Shown: positions 13,856-20,172 of the stretch, piece after piece | How positions within the stretch are numbered: the stretch's first letter is position 1 | How the letters are laid out: the number at the start of each line of letters is the position of its first letter | Translations under genes and position numbers: made by a program | The notes under the pieces: model-generated | What the model was told of the DNA's origin: nothing | The model's database searches: none | What the model saw: only the letters and a program-made list of their open reading frames with translations | Assembly: GCA_964250265.1 (NCBI GenBank) | Contig: CAXUFG010000067.1 | Location: 1 to 23,266, forward strand | Source: GCA-003244245 sp964250265 | GTDB lineage: Bacteria; Actinomycetota; Actinomycetes; Mycobacteriales; Pseudonocardiaceae | Direction: 5' to 3' | DNA: 23,266 nucleotides

Positions 13856-14851
13856 ATGCCCGCCGTCACCGTTGAAGACGTCACCACGCTGACCCGGATC
13901 CCGGAGCCCGCGCCGCAGGCCATGGAGCGCCCGGTGCGGTCGGTGACCACAGCGCCATCCGCGTACGAGGGTGAGGGATTCCCGGTCCGTCGCGCCTTTG
14001 CCGGGGTGGACCTGCGCGATCTCGACCCGTTCGTGCACATGGACCAGATGGGCGAGGTGGACTATGCCCCGGGGGAGCCCAAGGGCACCGCATGGCACCC
14101 GCACCGCGGGTTCGAGACCGTCACCTACATCATCGACGGCATCTTTGAGCACGCCGACTCCAACGGCGGCGGCGGCAAGATCACCAACGGGGATACCCAG
14201 TGGATGACCGCGGGCGGCGGCATACTGCACATTGAGCGGCCGCCCGAGCATCTGGTGGTCAGCGGCGGGCTGTTCCACGGCCTTCAGCTGTGGGTCAACC
14301 TGCCGAAGAAACTCAAGTGGACCGAGCCCCGCTACCAGGACTTGCGGGCCGCGGAGTCCGCACTGCTCACCACCCACGACGGCGGCGCGCTGGTCCGGAT
14401 GATCGCCGGCGACATGGCCGAGCAGCACGGGCCCGGCTCCACCTACACCCCGATGGCGATGCTGCACGCCACGATCAGCCCGGGTGCGGTCCTGCGGCTG
14501 CCCTGGCGCGCGGAGCACAATGCGCTGGTCTACGTGCTGTCCGGGGCGGGAACGGTCGGTGCCGAGGGACAGCCGGTGCACACGGGTCAGCTGGCGGTGT
14601 TCGGACCGGGCGACGTACTCACCGTCGCGGGAGCGCGACACCAGGAGTCGCGGCACCCCGGGCTGGACGTCGTGATCCTGGGCGGCACCCCGATCCGGGA
14701 GCCCATTGCGTGGGGCGGCCCGTTCGTCATGAACACCCGCGGGGAGGTCATGGCGGCCTTCGAGGATTACCAGGCAGGCCGGTTGGGCACCATCCCCGCC
14801 CAGCACCTGCCACATGCAGAGGTGGGCGGGGAAGCCGGCCAGGACGGCTGA
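13856..14851 (+). CDS. Pirin family protein
   Basis: A 331-residue two-cupin protein of the pirin family. The N-terminal cupin has the metal-binding set His81, His83 (WHPHRGFETVTYI), His125 and Glu127 (GGGILHIERPP). It also carries family motifs FVHMDQMG, NGDTQWMTAGGG and LFHGLQLWVNLP. The C-terminal cupin ends with GGTPIREPIAWGGPFVMNT. Bacterial pirins act as quercetinase-like dioxygenases or bind metabolic enzymes such as pyruvate dehydrogenase, and are often stress-induced. Start is ATG 13856 with AAGGGTGG upstream. The promoter region holds an ECF-like element and a MarR-like dyad, which suggests stress control. A terminator overlaps its stop codon. Confidence 0.95.
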   Translation: MPAVTVEDVTTLTRIPEPAPQAMERPVRSVTTAPSAYEGEGFPVRRAFAGVDLRDLDPFVHMDQMGEVDYAPGEPKGTAWHPHRGFETVTYIIDGIFEHADSNGGGGKITNGDTQWMTAGGGILHIERPPEHLVVSGGLFHGLQLWVNLPKKLKWTEPRYQDLRAAESALLTTHDGGALVRMIAGDMAEQHGPGSTYTPMAMLHATISPGAVLRLPWRAEHNALVYVLSGAGTVGAEGQPVHTGQLAVFGPGDVLTVAGARHQESRHPGLDVVILGGTPIREPIAWGGPFVMNTRGEVMAAFEDYQAGRLGTIPAQHLPHAEVGGEAGQDG

Positions 14852-14868
14852 GGGCTTCTCAGCTTTTT
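14847..14868 (+). terminator. Rho-independent terminator of the pirin gene
   Basis: GCTGAG-GGCTT-CTCAGC forms a 6-bp stem with a 5-nt loop (14847-14863), followed directly by TTTTT (14864-14868). The stem includes the pirin stop codon. Confidence 0.8.
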
Positions 14869-14925
14869 CTCATGTATCGCGCGGATGCTGGTGAGGTCAC
14901 AGGAACGAAAGGGAGGTGACCGGGG

Positions 14926-15213
14926 ATGGAGGCGTTGCTCGCGCTCGCCGGACTGGCGCTACTGCTCGCCGAGTTGCTGCTCATCGCCAGGATCGTCGTC
15001 GATCTGGTGGGGGTCCTTGCCCGACCCGAGGCGCGTTTCGAAGAGGGCCTCGGGTCAGCACGGCGGGTGATCTACCGCCTCACCGAGCCGGTGCTCGCCC
15101 CGGTGCGACGCGTCGTCCGGCCGGTCCGTCTGGGTGGTGTGCTGTTCGACCTCTCCGTGACGGTCGTCTTCCTCGCGGTCGTCGTACTGCGCCAGCTGGT
15201 GATCGTCGCGTGA
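14926..15213 (+). CDS. YggT family membrane protein
   Basis: A 95-residue protein with two transmembrane helices. The first is LLALAGLALLLAELLLIARI and the second is LFDLSVTVVFLAVVVLRQLV. Between them lies the conserved YRLTEPVLAPVRRVVRPVR segment that defines the YggT/Ycf19 family. In actinobacteria YggT is usually encoded near cell-division genes. Here it stands alone. Start is ATG 14926 with a near-perfect AGGGAGGTGA about six bases upstream, so translation should be strong. The pirin terminator separates it from the upstream gene. Confidence 0.88.
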   Translation: MEALLALAGLALLLAELLLIARIVVDLVGVLARPEARFEEGLGSARRVIYRLTEPVLAPVRRVVRPVRLGGVLFDLSVTVVFLAVVVLRQLVIVA

Positions 15214-15220
15214 CGTCGCC

Positions 15221-15610
15221 CTACCCTTCCGAGCCGCTGCCGTAGGGCCGGGTGAGCAGCTCCAGAACGTGGCCGTCCGGATCGTCGAAGTACACTCCGC
15301 GGCCACCGTCTCTTGTGTTGATCTCTCCTGGCTGCTGGTGGAAGGGGTCAGCCCAATACTGGAGGTTCTGCGCGCGGATCCGGCCGAAAATCGTGTCGAA
15401 TTCCACCTCGCTGACCAGGAACGCATAGTGCTGCGGTCGGATGTCGTCCGAGACGTCCATGAAATCCAGGCTCACGCCGTTACTGAGGGCTACCACCTGG
15501 AATGGACCGAACGGAGTCGGTGCGGGCAGGCCCAACAGATCGGTGAGGAACGTCGCGGCGGCCATCTTGTCGCGGGCTGCGACGATGGTGTGGTTGAGCT
15601 CAACGGTCAT
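15221..15610 (-). CDS. VOC superfamily (glyoxalase/dioxygenase-like) protein
   Basis: A 129-residue single-module vicinal-oxygen-chelate protein. Likely metal ligands are His7 (VELNHTIV), His61 (PQHYAFLV) and Glu117 (HVLELLTRP). The YFDDPDGHVLELL C-terminal motif is diagnostic. Small actinobacterial members include ring-cleavage, glyoxalase-like and antibiotic-binding proteins. The substrate cannot be read here. Start is ATG 15610 with GAGGAGA upstream. It is convergent with the YggT gene, 7 bp apart. A perfect 7-bp palindrome lies 47 nt upstream of the start, suggesting repressor control. Confidence 0.87.
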   Translation of the reverse strand: MTVELNHTIVAARDKMAAATFLTDLLGLPAPTPFGPFQVVALSNGVSLDFMDVSDDIRPQHYAFLVSEVEFDTIFGRIRAQNLQYWADPFHQQPGEINTRDGGRGVYFDDPDGHVLELLTRPYGSGSEG

Positions 15611-15656
15611 GACACCGTCTCCTCTGGAGTTAGTGGTTCTCGATTGACGGAACTAA

Positions 15657-15673
15657 GAGTACGCGCCGTACTC
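15657..15673. promoter_or_regulatory. GAGTACG-CGC-CGTACTC palindrome before the VOC gene
   Basis: A perfect 7-bp inverted repeat with a 3-nt centre, in the size range of TetR-family operators. It lies between the VOC gene and the pterin-synthase remnant. A flanking TTAGT/ACTAA pair spans 15630-15656. No TetR gene is in the window. Confidence 0.5.
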
Positions 15674-15689
15674 AATAGGGTGGATGCCC

Positions 15690-15790
15690 TGTCGTCGAGG
15701 ACAGCTTCAGGTCCATCACACCGGATTACGTAGCTGGTGCGCTGCGTTGAACGTTTCGCGGCGGCTCACCCTGACGCTGGTGTGCGCCAA
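15690..15790 (-). pseudogene. 6-pyruvoyl-tetrahydropterin synthase (QueD/PTPS) remnant with internal deletion
   Basis: Downstream of folE on the same strand, a TTG at 15790 with GGGAGGG five bases upstream opens a short frame. It reads AHTSVRVSRRETFNAAHQLRNP, the standard N terminus of PTPS-family enzymes including the zinc-ligand His in AAH. It stops at 15716-15718. The overlapping frame at the same point reads GVMDLKLSS, matching the later TGxVMDLKDL motif. So roughly 35 codons (with the HGHNY zinc site) were deleted and the 3' end is lost. FolE makes dihydroneopterin triphosphate, the substrate of PTPS, so folE and this gene were probably an operon. It is certainly non-functional as PTPS. 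Confidence 0.65.
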
Positions 15791-15853
15791 CACACCCTCC
15801 CTGTTGCCCTGGCCAGAGACGAACGTCTGCTCGGTAGCCATGGGAACTTCTCT

Positions 15854-16492
15854 CTATCTGATTCCGGTCAGCGCGAAGAATTCTTGCCGAGAACGGGCGT
15901 CCTCACGCAATACCCCGTGGAGTGCCGAGGTCACGGTGCGCGAGCCGGTGGCCCGCACGCCGCGCAGCGACATACACAGGTGCTCCGCCTCGATCACCAC
16001 GCCGACCCCCTTCGGCGCCAGGTGCTCCTGCAGCCTGTCTGCCACCTGCTGGGTCAGGCGCTCCTGAACCTGCAGATCCCGAGCGAACAGCTCGACGACC
16101 CGGGCCAGCTTCGAGAGCCCCAGGATCCGCTCGCCGGGTAGGTAACCGATATGGGCGGTGCCGTGGAAGGGCAGTAGATGGTGCTCACACAGCGATTGCA
16201 CAGGGATGCTCTTGGCCAGCACCAGCTCGTCGTAGCCCTCGTCGTTCGGGAAGGTCGTCAGGTCGAACTCCCGCGGGGTGAGCAACTCGGCGAAGGAACG
16301 GGCTACGCGTCGCGGCGTGTCGGACAGGTGTTCGGACGTCGGATCCTTACCCAGCGCAACCAGTAGGTCGGCCACCGCTCGCTCCGCCGCGGGTAAGTTC
16401 ATCTCCTCGCGGGGCGGGACCACCCGAAGGCTGGAGTGGCGCACGGCTGCTGGTCGCGCGGGAAGTGATCCCGTTGGATTAACGACGCTCAT
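15854..16492 (-). CDS. folE: GTP cyclohydrolase I (FolE type)
   Basis: A 212-residue GTP cyclohydrolase I, which converts GTP to 7,8-dihydroneopterin triphosphate for folate, biopterin or deazapurine synthesis. Zinc ligands Cys102, His105 (SLCEHHLLPFHG) and Cys173 (EAEHLCMSLRG) are present. Other family motifs are DTPRRVARSF, GYLPGERILGLSKLARVVE, QERLTQQVAD and TVTSALHGV. Start is ATG 16492 with AAGGA about eight bases upstream, rather than an upstream ATG that would add a non-conserved Pro-rich tail. The usual folate cluster (folP, folB, folK) is absent, so this may be a second, pathway-specific copy. The PTPS remnant downstream supports this. Confidence 0.95.
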   Translation of the reverse strand: MSVVNPTGSLPARPAAVRHSSLRVVPPREEMNLPAAERAVADLLVALGKDPTSEHLSDTPRRVARSFAELLTPREFDLTTFPNDEGYDELVLAKSIPVQSLCEHHLLPFHGTAHIGYLPGERILGLSKLARVVELFARDLQVQERLTQQVADRLQEHLAPKGVGVVIEAEHLCMSLRGVRATGSRTVTSALHGVLREDARSRQEFFALTGIR

Positions 16493-16651
16493 CGGGTGGT
16501 CCTTCGTCGGTGGTCTGGGACTGGAAGGGGTTGGGCGCGGGCACGGCCGGTAGCGGGTAGCCAGCCACGCCGACGAGCAACCCGAAGTGATGCAGCGCAA
16601 TGTCGAGATCGGGGAAATTCCTGAACCAGCCTGTCCCGCCGCATACTGCGT

Positions 16652-17503
16652 TCAGTCCAGCGATCGGACCTCGATTTTCCCGTCGCGTACCCGGGTCTGG
16701 TATGCAGGCTGGGGCGTCGAGGCTGGTCCGCGCAGGATGCTGCCATCGGTAAGCCGGAAGGTGCTGGCGTGCCACGGGCAGACCACGCAGCCGTCAATGA
16801 GCTCGCCTTCATCCAGCGGACCGCCGGCGTGAGTGCAGGTGTTCGCCAGCGCGAACATCTGGCCGCCATCTCGGACGAGCAGCACCGAGACCTCCCCGAC
16901 GGAGACCCTGCGAAGGGCACCTTCACCCAGGTCCGAGTCGGCGATCACCGAGGTCCACTCCTGCGGGCGGTGCTCGAAGATGGTGTGGTTGACGTTGACC
17001 GCTCGGACAAACGACAGGTGGCCACCGAGATATCCACCGACTGCCAGAACCCCGAGTCCAGCGAGCCCCAGTGCCTTGCCGGCATCTCGCCGACCGCTGC
17101 GCCGGGCGAGTGACGATGCCATATACAGGCCTAGGGCGATCACGTTCGCGCCGGCGTGCACGACTCCAATACGCCGCTCCCCGCCGATGGTGTCCGACCA
17201 GTCGTTGAGTCCAGTCGCGGCAGTGGGGATAGCACTCAGGATGCCGGCGCCGACGAGCAGGTCGGCGGCCGGCTCGGCACTGGCTCCACCGATGGTATCC
17301 AGCAACGCAGACATGCTCCAGGCGCCGATCGGCAGGTCGGTCAACATGGGATGGGCTGGATGACCCAAATTCGTACCGCTGAGCAGATTACGGACCAGGC
17401 GAGGCCGCACGGCTTTGCCGACCAAGCCGGCCAGCGGCTTGGCGACCTTGTCCAGGACTGTAAAACGTCCAATACGGCGCACCATCTCGTGTGAGTAGGT
17501 CAT
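16652..17503 (-). CDS. DUF2231-Rieske [2Fe-2S] fusion membrane protein
   Basis: A 283-residue protein. The N-terminal DUF2231 domain starts at LGHPAHPMLTDLPIGAWSMS (46-65) and has about four membrane helices to residue 165. A soluble Rieske domain (about 183-283) follows, with cluster ligands Cys223, His225 (CTHAGG), Cys242 and His245 (CPWHAS). It looks like a small membrane-bound electron carrier; similar fusions occur widely in actinobacteria. Start is ATG 17503 with AAAGGA about nine bases upstream. A short frame (17500-17667) ends in an ATGA overlap with this start. The gap of 159 bp to folE shows no convincing gene. Confidence 0.93.
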   Translation of the reverse strand: MTYSHEMVRRIGRFTVLDKVAKPLAGLVGKAVRPRLVRNLLSGTNLGHPAHPMLTDLPIGAWSMSALLDTIGGASAEPAADLLVGAGILSAIPTAATGLNDWSDTIGGERRIGVVHAGANVIALGLYMASSLARRSGRRDAGKALGLAGLGVLAVGGYLGGHLSFVRAVNVNHTIFEHRPQEWTSVIADSDLGEGALRRVSVGEVSVLLVRDGGQMFALANTCTHAGGPLDEGELIDGCVVCPWHASTFRLTDGSILRGPASTPQPAYQTRVRDGKIEVRSLD

Positions 17504-17676
17504 GCCGGGAAATCCTTTCGCAGCAGGTCGGGGCGTTGGATGGCCACACGGCGTGGACGTGCGGTGATCGGCGCGCCGCGAACAGCTCCTGACCCACCGG
17601 TACCGGCCTTCCACCGCCTGCGCTCAGCGTCGCCGACACCATTTCGCGCAGGGGCCGGTGTTGACATCGCCGAGGC

Positions 17677-17836
17677 CTAGATGGTGCAGATGTAGGAGTA
17701 GCTGCCCGGTGAGCTGGGCGCGGTGATCTCGCCGCGCTGCCCAGCGGCAATAATGCCGGTGTCGAAGGACTTGATCGCAGTGGCAGTCGGCGTCATCAGA
17801 GATCACCGTGAAATGCGGACTCGACGCCACCGACCT
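17677..17836 (-). pseudogene. Decayed cupredoxin (plastocyanin-like) gene
   Basis: The minus strand reads SSPHFTVISDD in one frame, then after a frame change AIKSFDTGIIAAGQRGEIT, PSSPGSYSYICTI and a TAG stop at 17679-17677. Plastocyanin-like proteins have PHTVTSDD...FDSGxLxPGQ...F..PGTYxYxCxxHP.M. The first His and the Cys ligands are present. The stop stands where the second His ligand should be, and a Met (ASAMSTP) follows four codons later in the same frame, which runs on to overlap the Rieske gene start. So there is a frameshift near 17790 plus a nonsense change. The frame from ATG 17796 alone would give 39 residues. It probably once formed an operon with the Rieske gene. Confidence 0.6.
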
Positions 17837-17901
17837 GGGATCGATCCTGGCTCCGCAAGCGCCTAGTACTCATCAGCCGTCTTTGCCCCCAACCCTCCTT
17901 C

Positions 17902-17966
17902 TAGCGCCATGTTGTGTTGACGTTAGAGCTTTCTTGATAGTTTCGTCAACAGGAGTTGCTAAAATG
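17902..17966 (+). promoter_or_regulatory. Promoter/leader module, copy 1
   Basis: TAGCGC (17902-17907), 12 nt, ACGTTA (17920-17925), then TTCGTCAACAGGAGTTG with AGGAG as ribosome-binding site and ATG 17964. The same order and spacing recur at 18273-18338 before the regulator gene. The inverted half-sites TARCGC/RCGTTA look like an operator. Confidence 0.65.
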
Positions 17967-18113
17967 AGCCTTGGAAGGCCCGGCTCGACGCGCCGGGCGC
18001 TCACGACTGCGGGTGCACCAGCCCAACTGGTCAGCCCCGACGAAGCCGGCACAGGTGGTGTGCTGACGTATCGACCGCCGCAGGCATCCTGGCATTGCCA
18101 ACACCGGGAATGA
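17964..18113 (+). CDS. 49-residue ORF behind the duplicated leader
   Basis: This ORF begins MSLGRPGSTRRALTT and ends PPQASWHCQHRE, and it uses AGGAG eight bases upstream of ATG 17964. Its leader duplicates that of the downstream regulator gene, and its first codons (MSLGRP versus MAIGKE) may also derive from it. The rest shows no similarity to the regulator. It may be a real small protein co-regulated with it, or a truncated gene start left after a rearrangement. After its stop, 18114-18240 shows one open segment (YLRAYELADHLSEIHKRHLP) without a start, possibly a relic of another gene. Confidence 0.45.
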   Translation: MSLGRPGSTRRALTTAGAPAQLVSPDEAGTGGVLTYRPPQASWHCQHRE

Positions 18114-18272
18114 TCAAGACTGCCTACTGGCGGTTTTCCAGTACCTGAGGGCGTACGAGCTCGCCGACCATCTCTCAGAGATCCACAAGAGACACTTGCC
18201 CTGGACACGGCGCTCCGGCGACGACGACCGCAAGAGAAGCTAGCTCACCGCAGTCCCCCGCACTGGGAATTG

Positions 18273-18338
18273 TAACGCCATATTATGCTAGCGTTAGAAG
18301 GCCGTGGCCGTTCGTCAACCAGGAGTTGTTTTAGAATG
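18273..18338 (+). promoter_or_regulatory. Promoter/leader module, copy 2 (regulator gene)
   Basis: TAACGC (18273-18278), 12 nt containing TATTAT (18281-18286), then GCGTTA (18291-18296) form a perfect 6-bp dyad. TTCGTCAACCAGGAGTTG and ATG 18336 follow. The TATTAT or the nearby TATGCT could be a -10. The dyad is probably the operator of the regulator encoded next. Confidence 0.65.
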
Positions 18339-19034
18339 GCAATTGGGAAGGAGTCCTGGGCGGCGCAGATTTCTGCGGTCGCCGCGCTCGACGAGCCGAC
18401 CCGTCGTCGGCTTTACGACTATGTCGTGCGCCAGCCTCAACCAGTGAGTCGCGACGAGGCCGCCGAGACTCTTGGGCTGCCGCGCACAACCGCCGCGTTT
18501 CATCTTGACCGGCTCGTGGACGAGGACCTGCTCGACGTGGACTATCAGCGCCGCACGGGCCGCACCGGCCCCGGCGCGGGACGGCCGGCCAAGCTGTACC
18601 GGCGGTCAGGTCATCAGGTGGCCGTGTCGCTGCCCGAGCGTCGATATGAACTAGTCGGGCGGCTCTTAGCCAGTGCCCTCGGACACGCCCAACAATCCGG
18701 GGACGCACCGCTGGCGATCCTCGATCAGCGCGCCTACCAGCTGGGTAAGGAACTTGGCGAAACGGCGCGCAATGCCACCGATGACGGCGATACCCGGGAC
18801 ACCGCACTGCGGATACTTGAGGAATACGGCTTCGAACCGCGCATCCACGGCGACGACATCACACTCGTCAACTGCCCTTTCCACACCCTGGCACAGGAAT
18901 ACACCGAAATAGTGTGCGGGATGAACCTGCGCCTGCTTGACGGCCTCCTCGACGGCCTAGCCCCCACGAGGTTGACCGCCCACCTGCGCCCCACTCCACC
19001 GCACTGTTGCGTTCGCCTCCGGGCCGCCCCCTGA
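18336..19034 (+). CDS. ArsR/SufR-like winged-helix regulator with C-terminal cysteines
   Basis: A 232-residue regulator of the COG2345/SufR type. The N-terminal winged helix (about 15-95) has LDEPTRRRLYDYVVRQPQPV, a recognition helix in EAAETLGLPRTTAAFHLDRL and a wing with GRPAKLYRR. The C-terminal effector domain carries Cys180 (NCPFH), Cys194 (VCGMN), Cys224 and Cys225 (PHCCVRL). This spacing resembles the [Fe-S] cluster site of SufR proteins, which repress Fe-S assembly genes when holo. Start is ATG 18336 with AGGAG ten bases upstream. A perfect dyad in its leader, duplicated upstream of a small ORF, is its likely operator. Cluster binding is inferred from the cysteines. Confidence 0.82.
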   Translation: MAIGKESWAAQISAVAALDEPTRRRLYDYVVRQPQPVSRDEAAETLGLPRTTAAFHLDRLVDEDLLDVDYQRRTGRTGPGAGRPAKLYRRSGHQVAVSLPERRYELVGRLLASALGHAQQSGDAPLAILDQRAYQLGKELGETARNATDDGDTRDTALRILEEYGFEPRIHGDDITLVNCPFHTLAQEYTEIVCGMNLRLLDGLLDGLAPTRLTAHLRPTPPHCCVRLRAAP

Positions 19035-19130
19035 ACCCCGCCTGAATTAGCCGGCGGCGCGACCTGAAGAGCCGCCTCACGGCCGGACTTGCCCTGGTCT
19101 TCAGTAAGGAGGGCATCGACAAGCCCCAGG

Positions 19131-19371
19131 ACGATCGACCAGAAGTATTCCGTGCTTCTCGGCCTCGTCGTGCTGGCCCTAGAGATCCTCGGGTTCATCC
19201 TGACGGGGTTCGCCAATTTCACCGAGATGACAGACCATGCGATTTTTCGGGCTGTCCATCCCCGCCGGGGTAAACGGGGACAACATTCTGGACCTCGCCG
19301 TCGCTCTGGCGAGCCTGATAGTCGGTGGTGTGCTGCTCAGCGGCGGCGATCATCAATCCGCTAACGCGTAG
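19131..19371 (+). pseudogene. Frameshifted small membrane protein (DUF4383-like)
   Basis: One frame reads DQKYSVLLGLVVLALEILGF, then ILTGFANFTEMTDHAIF. After a T5 tract (19243-19247) the next frame continues GLSIPAGVNGDNILDLAVAL and ASLIVGGVLLSGGD to a stop at 19369-19371. Removing one T restores a continuous protein of about 75-80 residues with two helices, similar to DUF4383-type small membrane proteins. An AAGGAGG at 19106-19112 is present, but only ACG 19131 or GTG 19152 could serve as start. Either the gene is decayed, or there is a sequencing error in the T run. The family call is tentative. Confidence 0.55.
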
Positions 19372-19494
19372 GCGTAGGTGGCAAGATCCTTGATTCGCGG
19401 TCACGGCGGTCGCTGCGGCCGTAGCCCAACGCCAGTCGAGCGGAGCCGGTAAATCTGGTTACCCGGGCGCAGCGCCAGTGGTGATCACGGTGGG

Positions 19495-20172
19495 TCAGCC
19501 TGCCCAGCCGGGCCGGACCAGGCCACTCTCGTAGGCGAGCACCACTAGTTGTGCCCGGTCTCGAGCACCTATTTTGATCATGGCGCGGCTGACGTGGGTC
19601 TTGGCGGTGGCCGGGCTGACGAACAGCCGCTCGGCGATCTCGTCGTTGGACAGCCCGGCGGCCACGTGGGTGACGATCTCCCGCTCGCGCTCGGTGAGTG
19701 ATCTGAACAGCGCCACGAGCTTGCGATCAGCGAGCGCCGGTTTGGCGCGGACCGCGAATTCCTCGATGAGGGTGCGGGTGACCGCCGGCGCGAGCAGGGC
19801 ATCCCCCCGGTGCACGACCCGGATGGCGTGGATCAGATCAGCAGGCTCGATGTCCTTGACGAGGAATCCACTGGCCCCGAAGCGGACCGCGTCGAAGACG
19901 TAGGAGTCGTCGGTGAAGGTAGTCAGCACGATCACCCGCACACCGGAGAGTTGGGGGTCGGCGGCGATGTCACGGGTGGCGGCCAGCCCGTCGTGCCCGG
20001 GCATCCGGATGTCCATCAGGACGACGTCTGGCTGGGTCTCCCGGGCCAGCCGCACCGCGGCCGCCCCGTCCTCCGCCTCGCCCACCACCTGCATGTCGGG
20101 CTGGGGGCGCAGCAGCGCTCGGAACCCGGCGCGCACCAGCGCCTGATCGTCGGCGAGCAGGACATCGATCAT
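19495..20172 (-). CDS. NarL/LuxR-family response regulator
   Basis: A 225-residue two-component response regulator. The receiver domain (1-120) has the acidic pair Asp8/Asp9, phospho-acceptor Asp54 (VVLMDIRMPG), Thr84/Thr85 and Lys106 (FLVKDIEP). The LuxR-type helix-turn-helix (about 157-215) reads LTEREREIVTHVAAGLSNDE, IAERLFVSPATAKTHVSRAM. Its ATG overlaps the kinase stop by four bases (ATGA), so it is the partner of that kinase. The target genes are unknown; the divergent DUF1707 gene is one candidate. Confidence 0.96.
   Translation of the reverse strand: MIDVLLADDQALVRAGFRALLRPQPDMQVVGEAEDGAAAVRLARETQPDVVLMDIRMPGHDGLAATRDIAADPQLSGVRVIVLTTFTDDSYVFDAVRFGASGFLVKDIEPADLIHAIRVVHRGDALLAPAVTRTLIEEFAVRAKPALADRKLVALFRSLTEREREIVTHVAAGLSNDEIAERLFVSPATAKTHVSRAMIKIGARDRAQLVVLAYESGLVRPGWAG

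Noticed and set aside
16489..16926. Minus-strand frames over the folE/Rieske gap.
   Set aside because: They overlap the Rieske coding sequence in another frame. The 159-bp gap alone shows no start, motif or strong codon bias.
19089..19364. A single 91-residue gene starting at TTG 19089.
   Set aside because: The last third is an Arg-rich frame reached after the T5 tract, while the other frame continues a sensible membrane helix, so a frameshift explains the region better.
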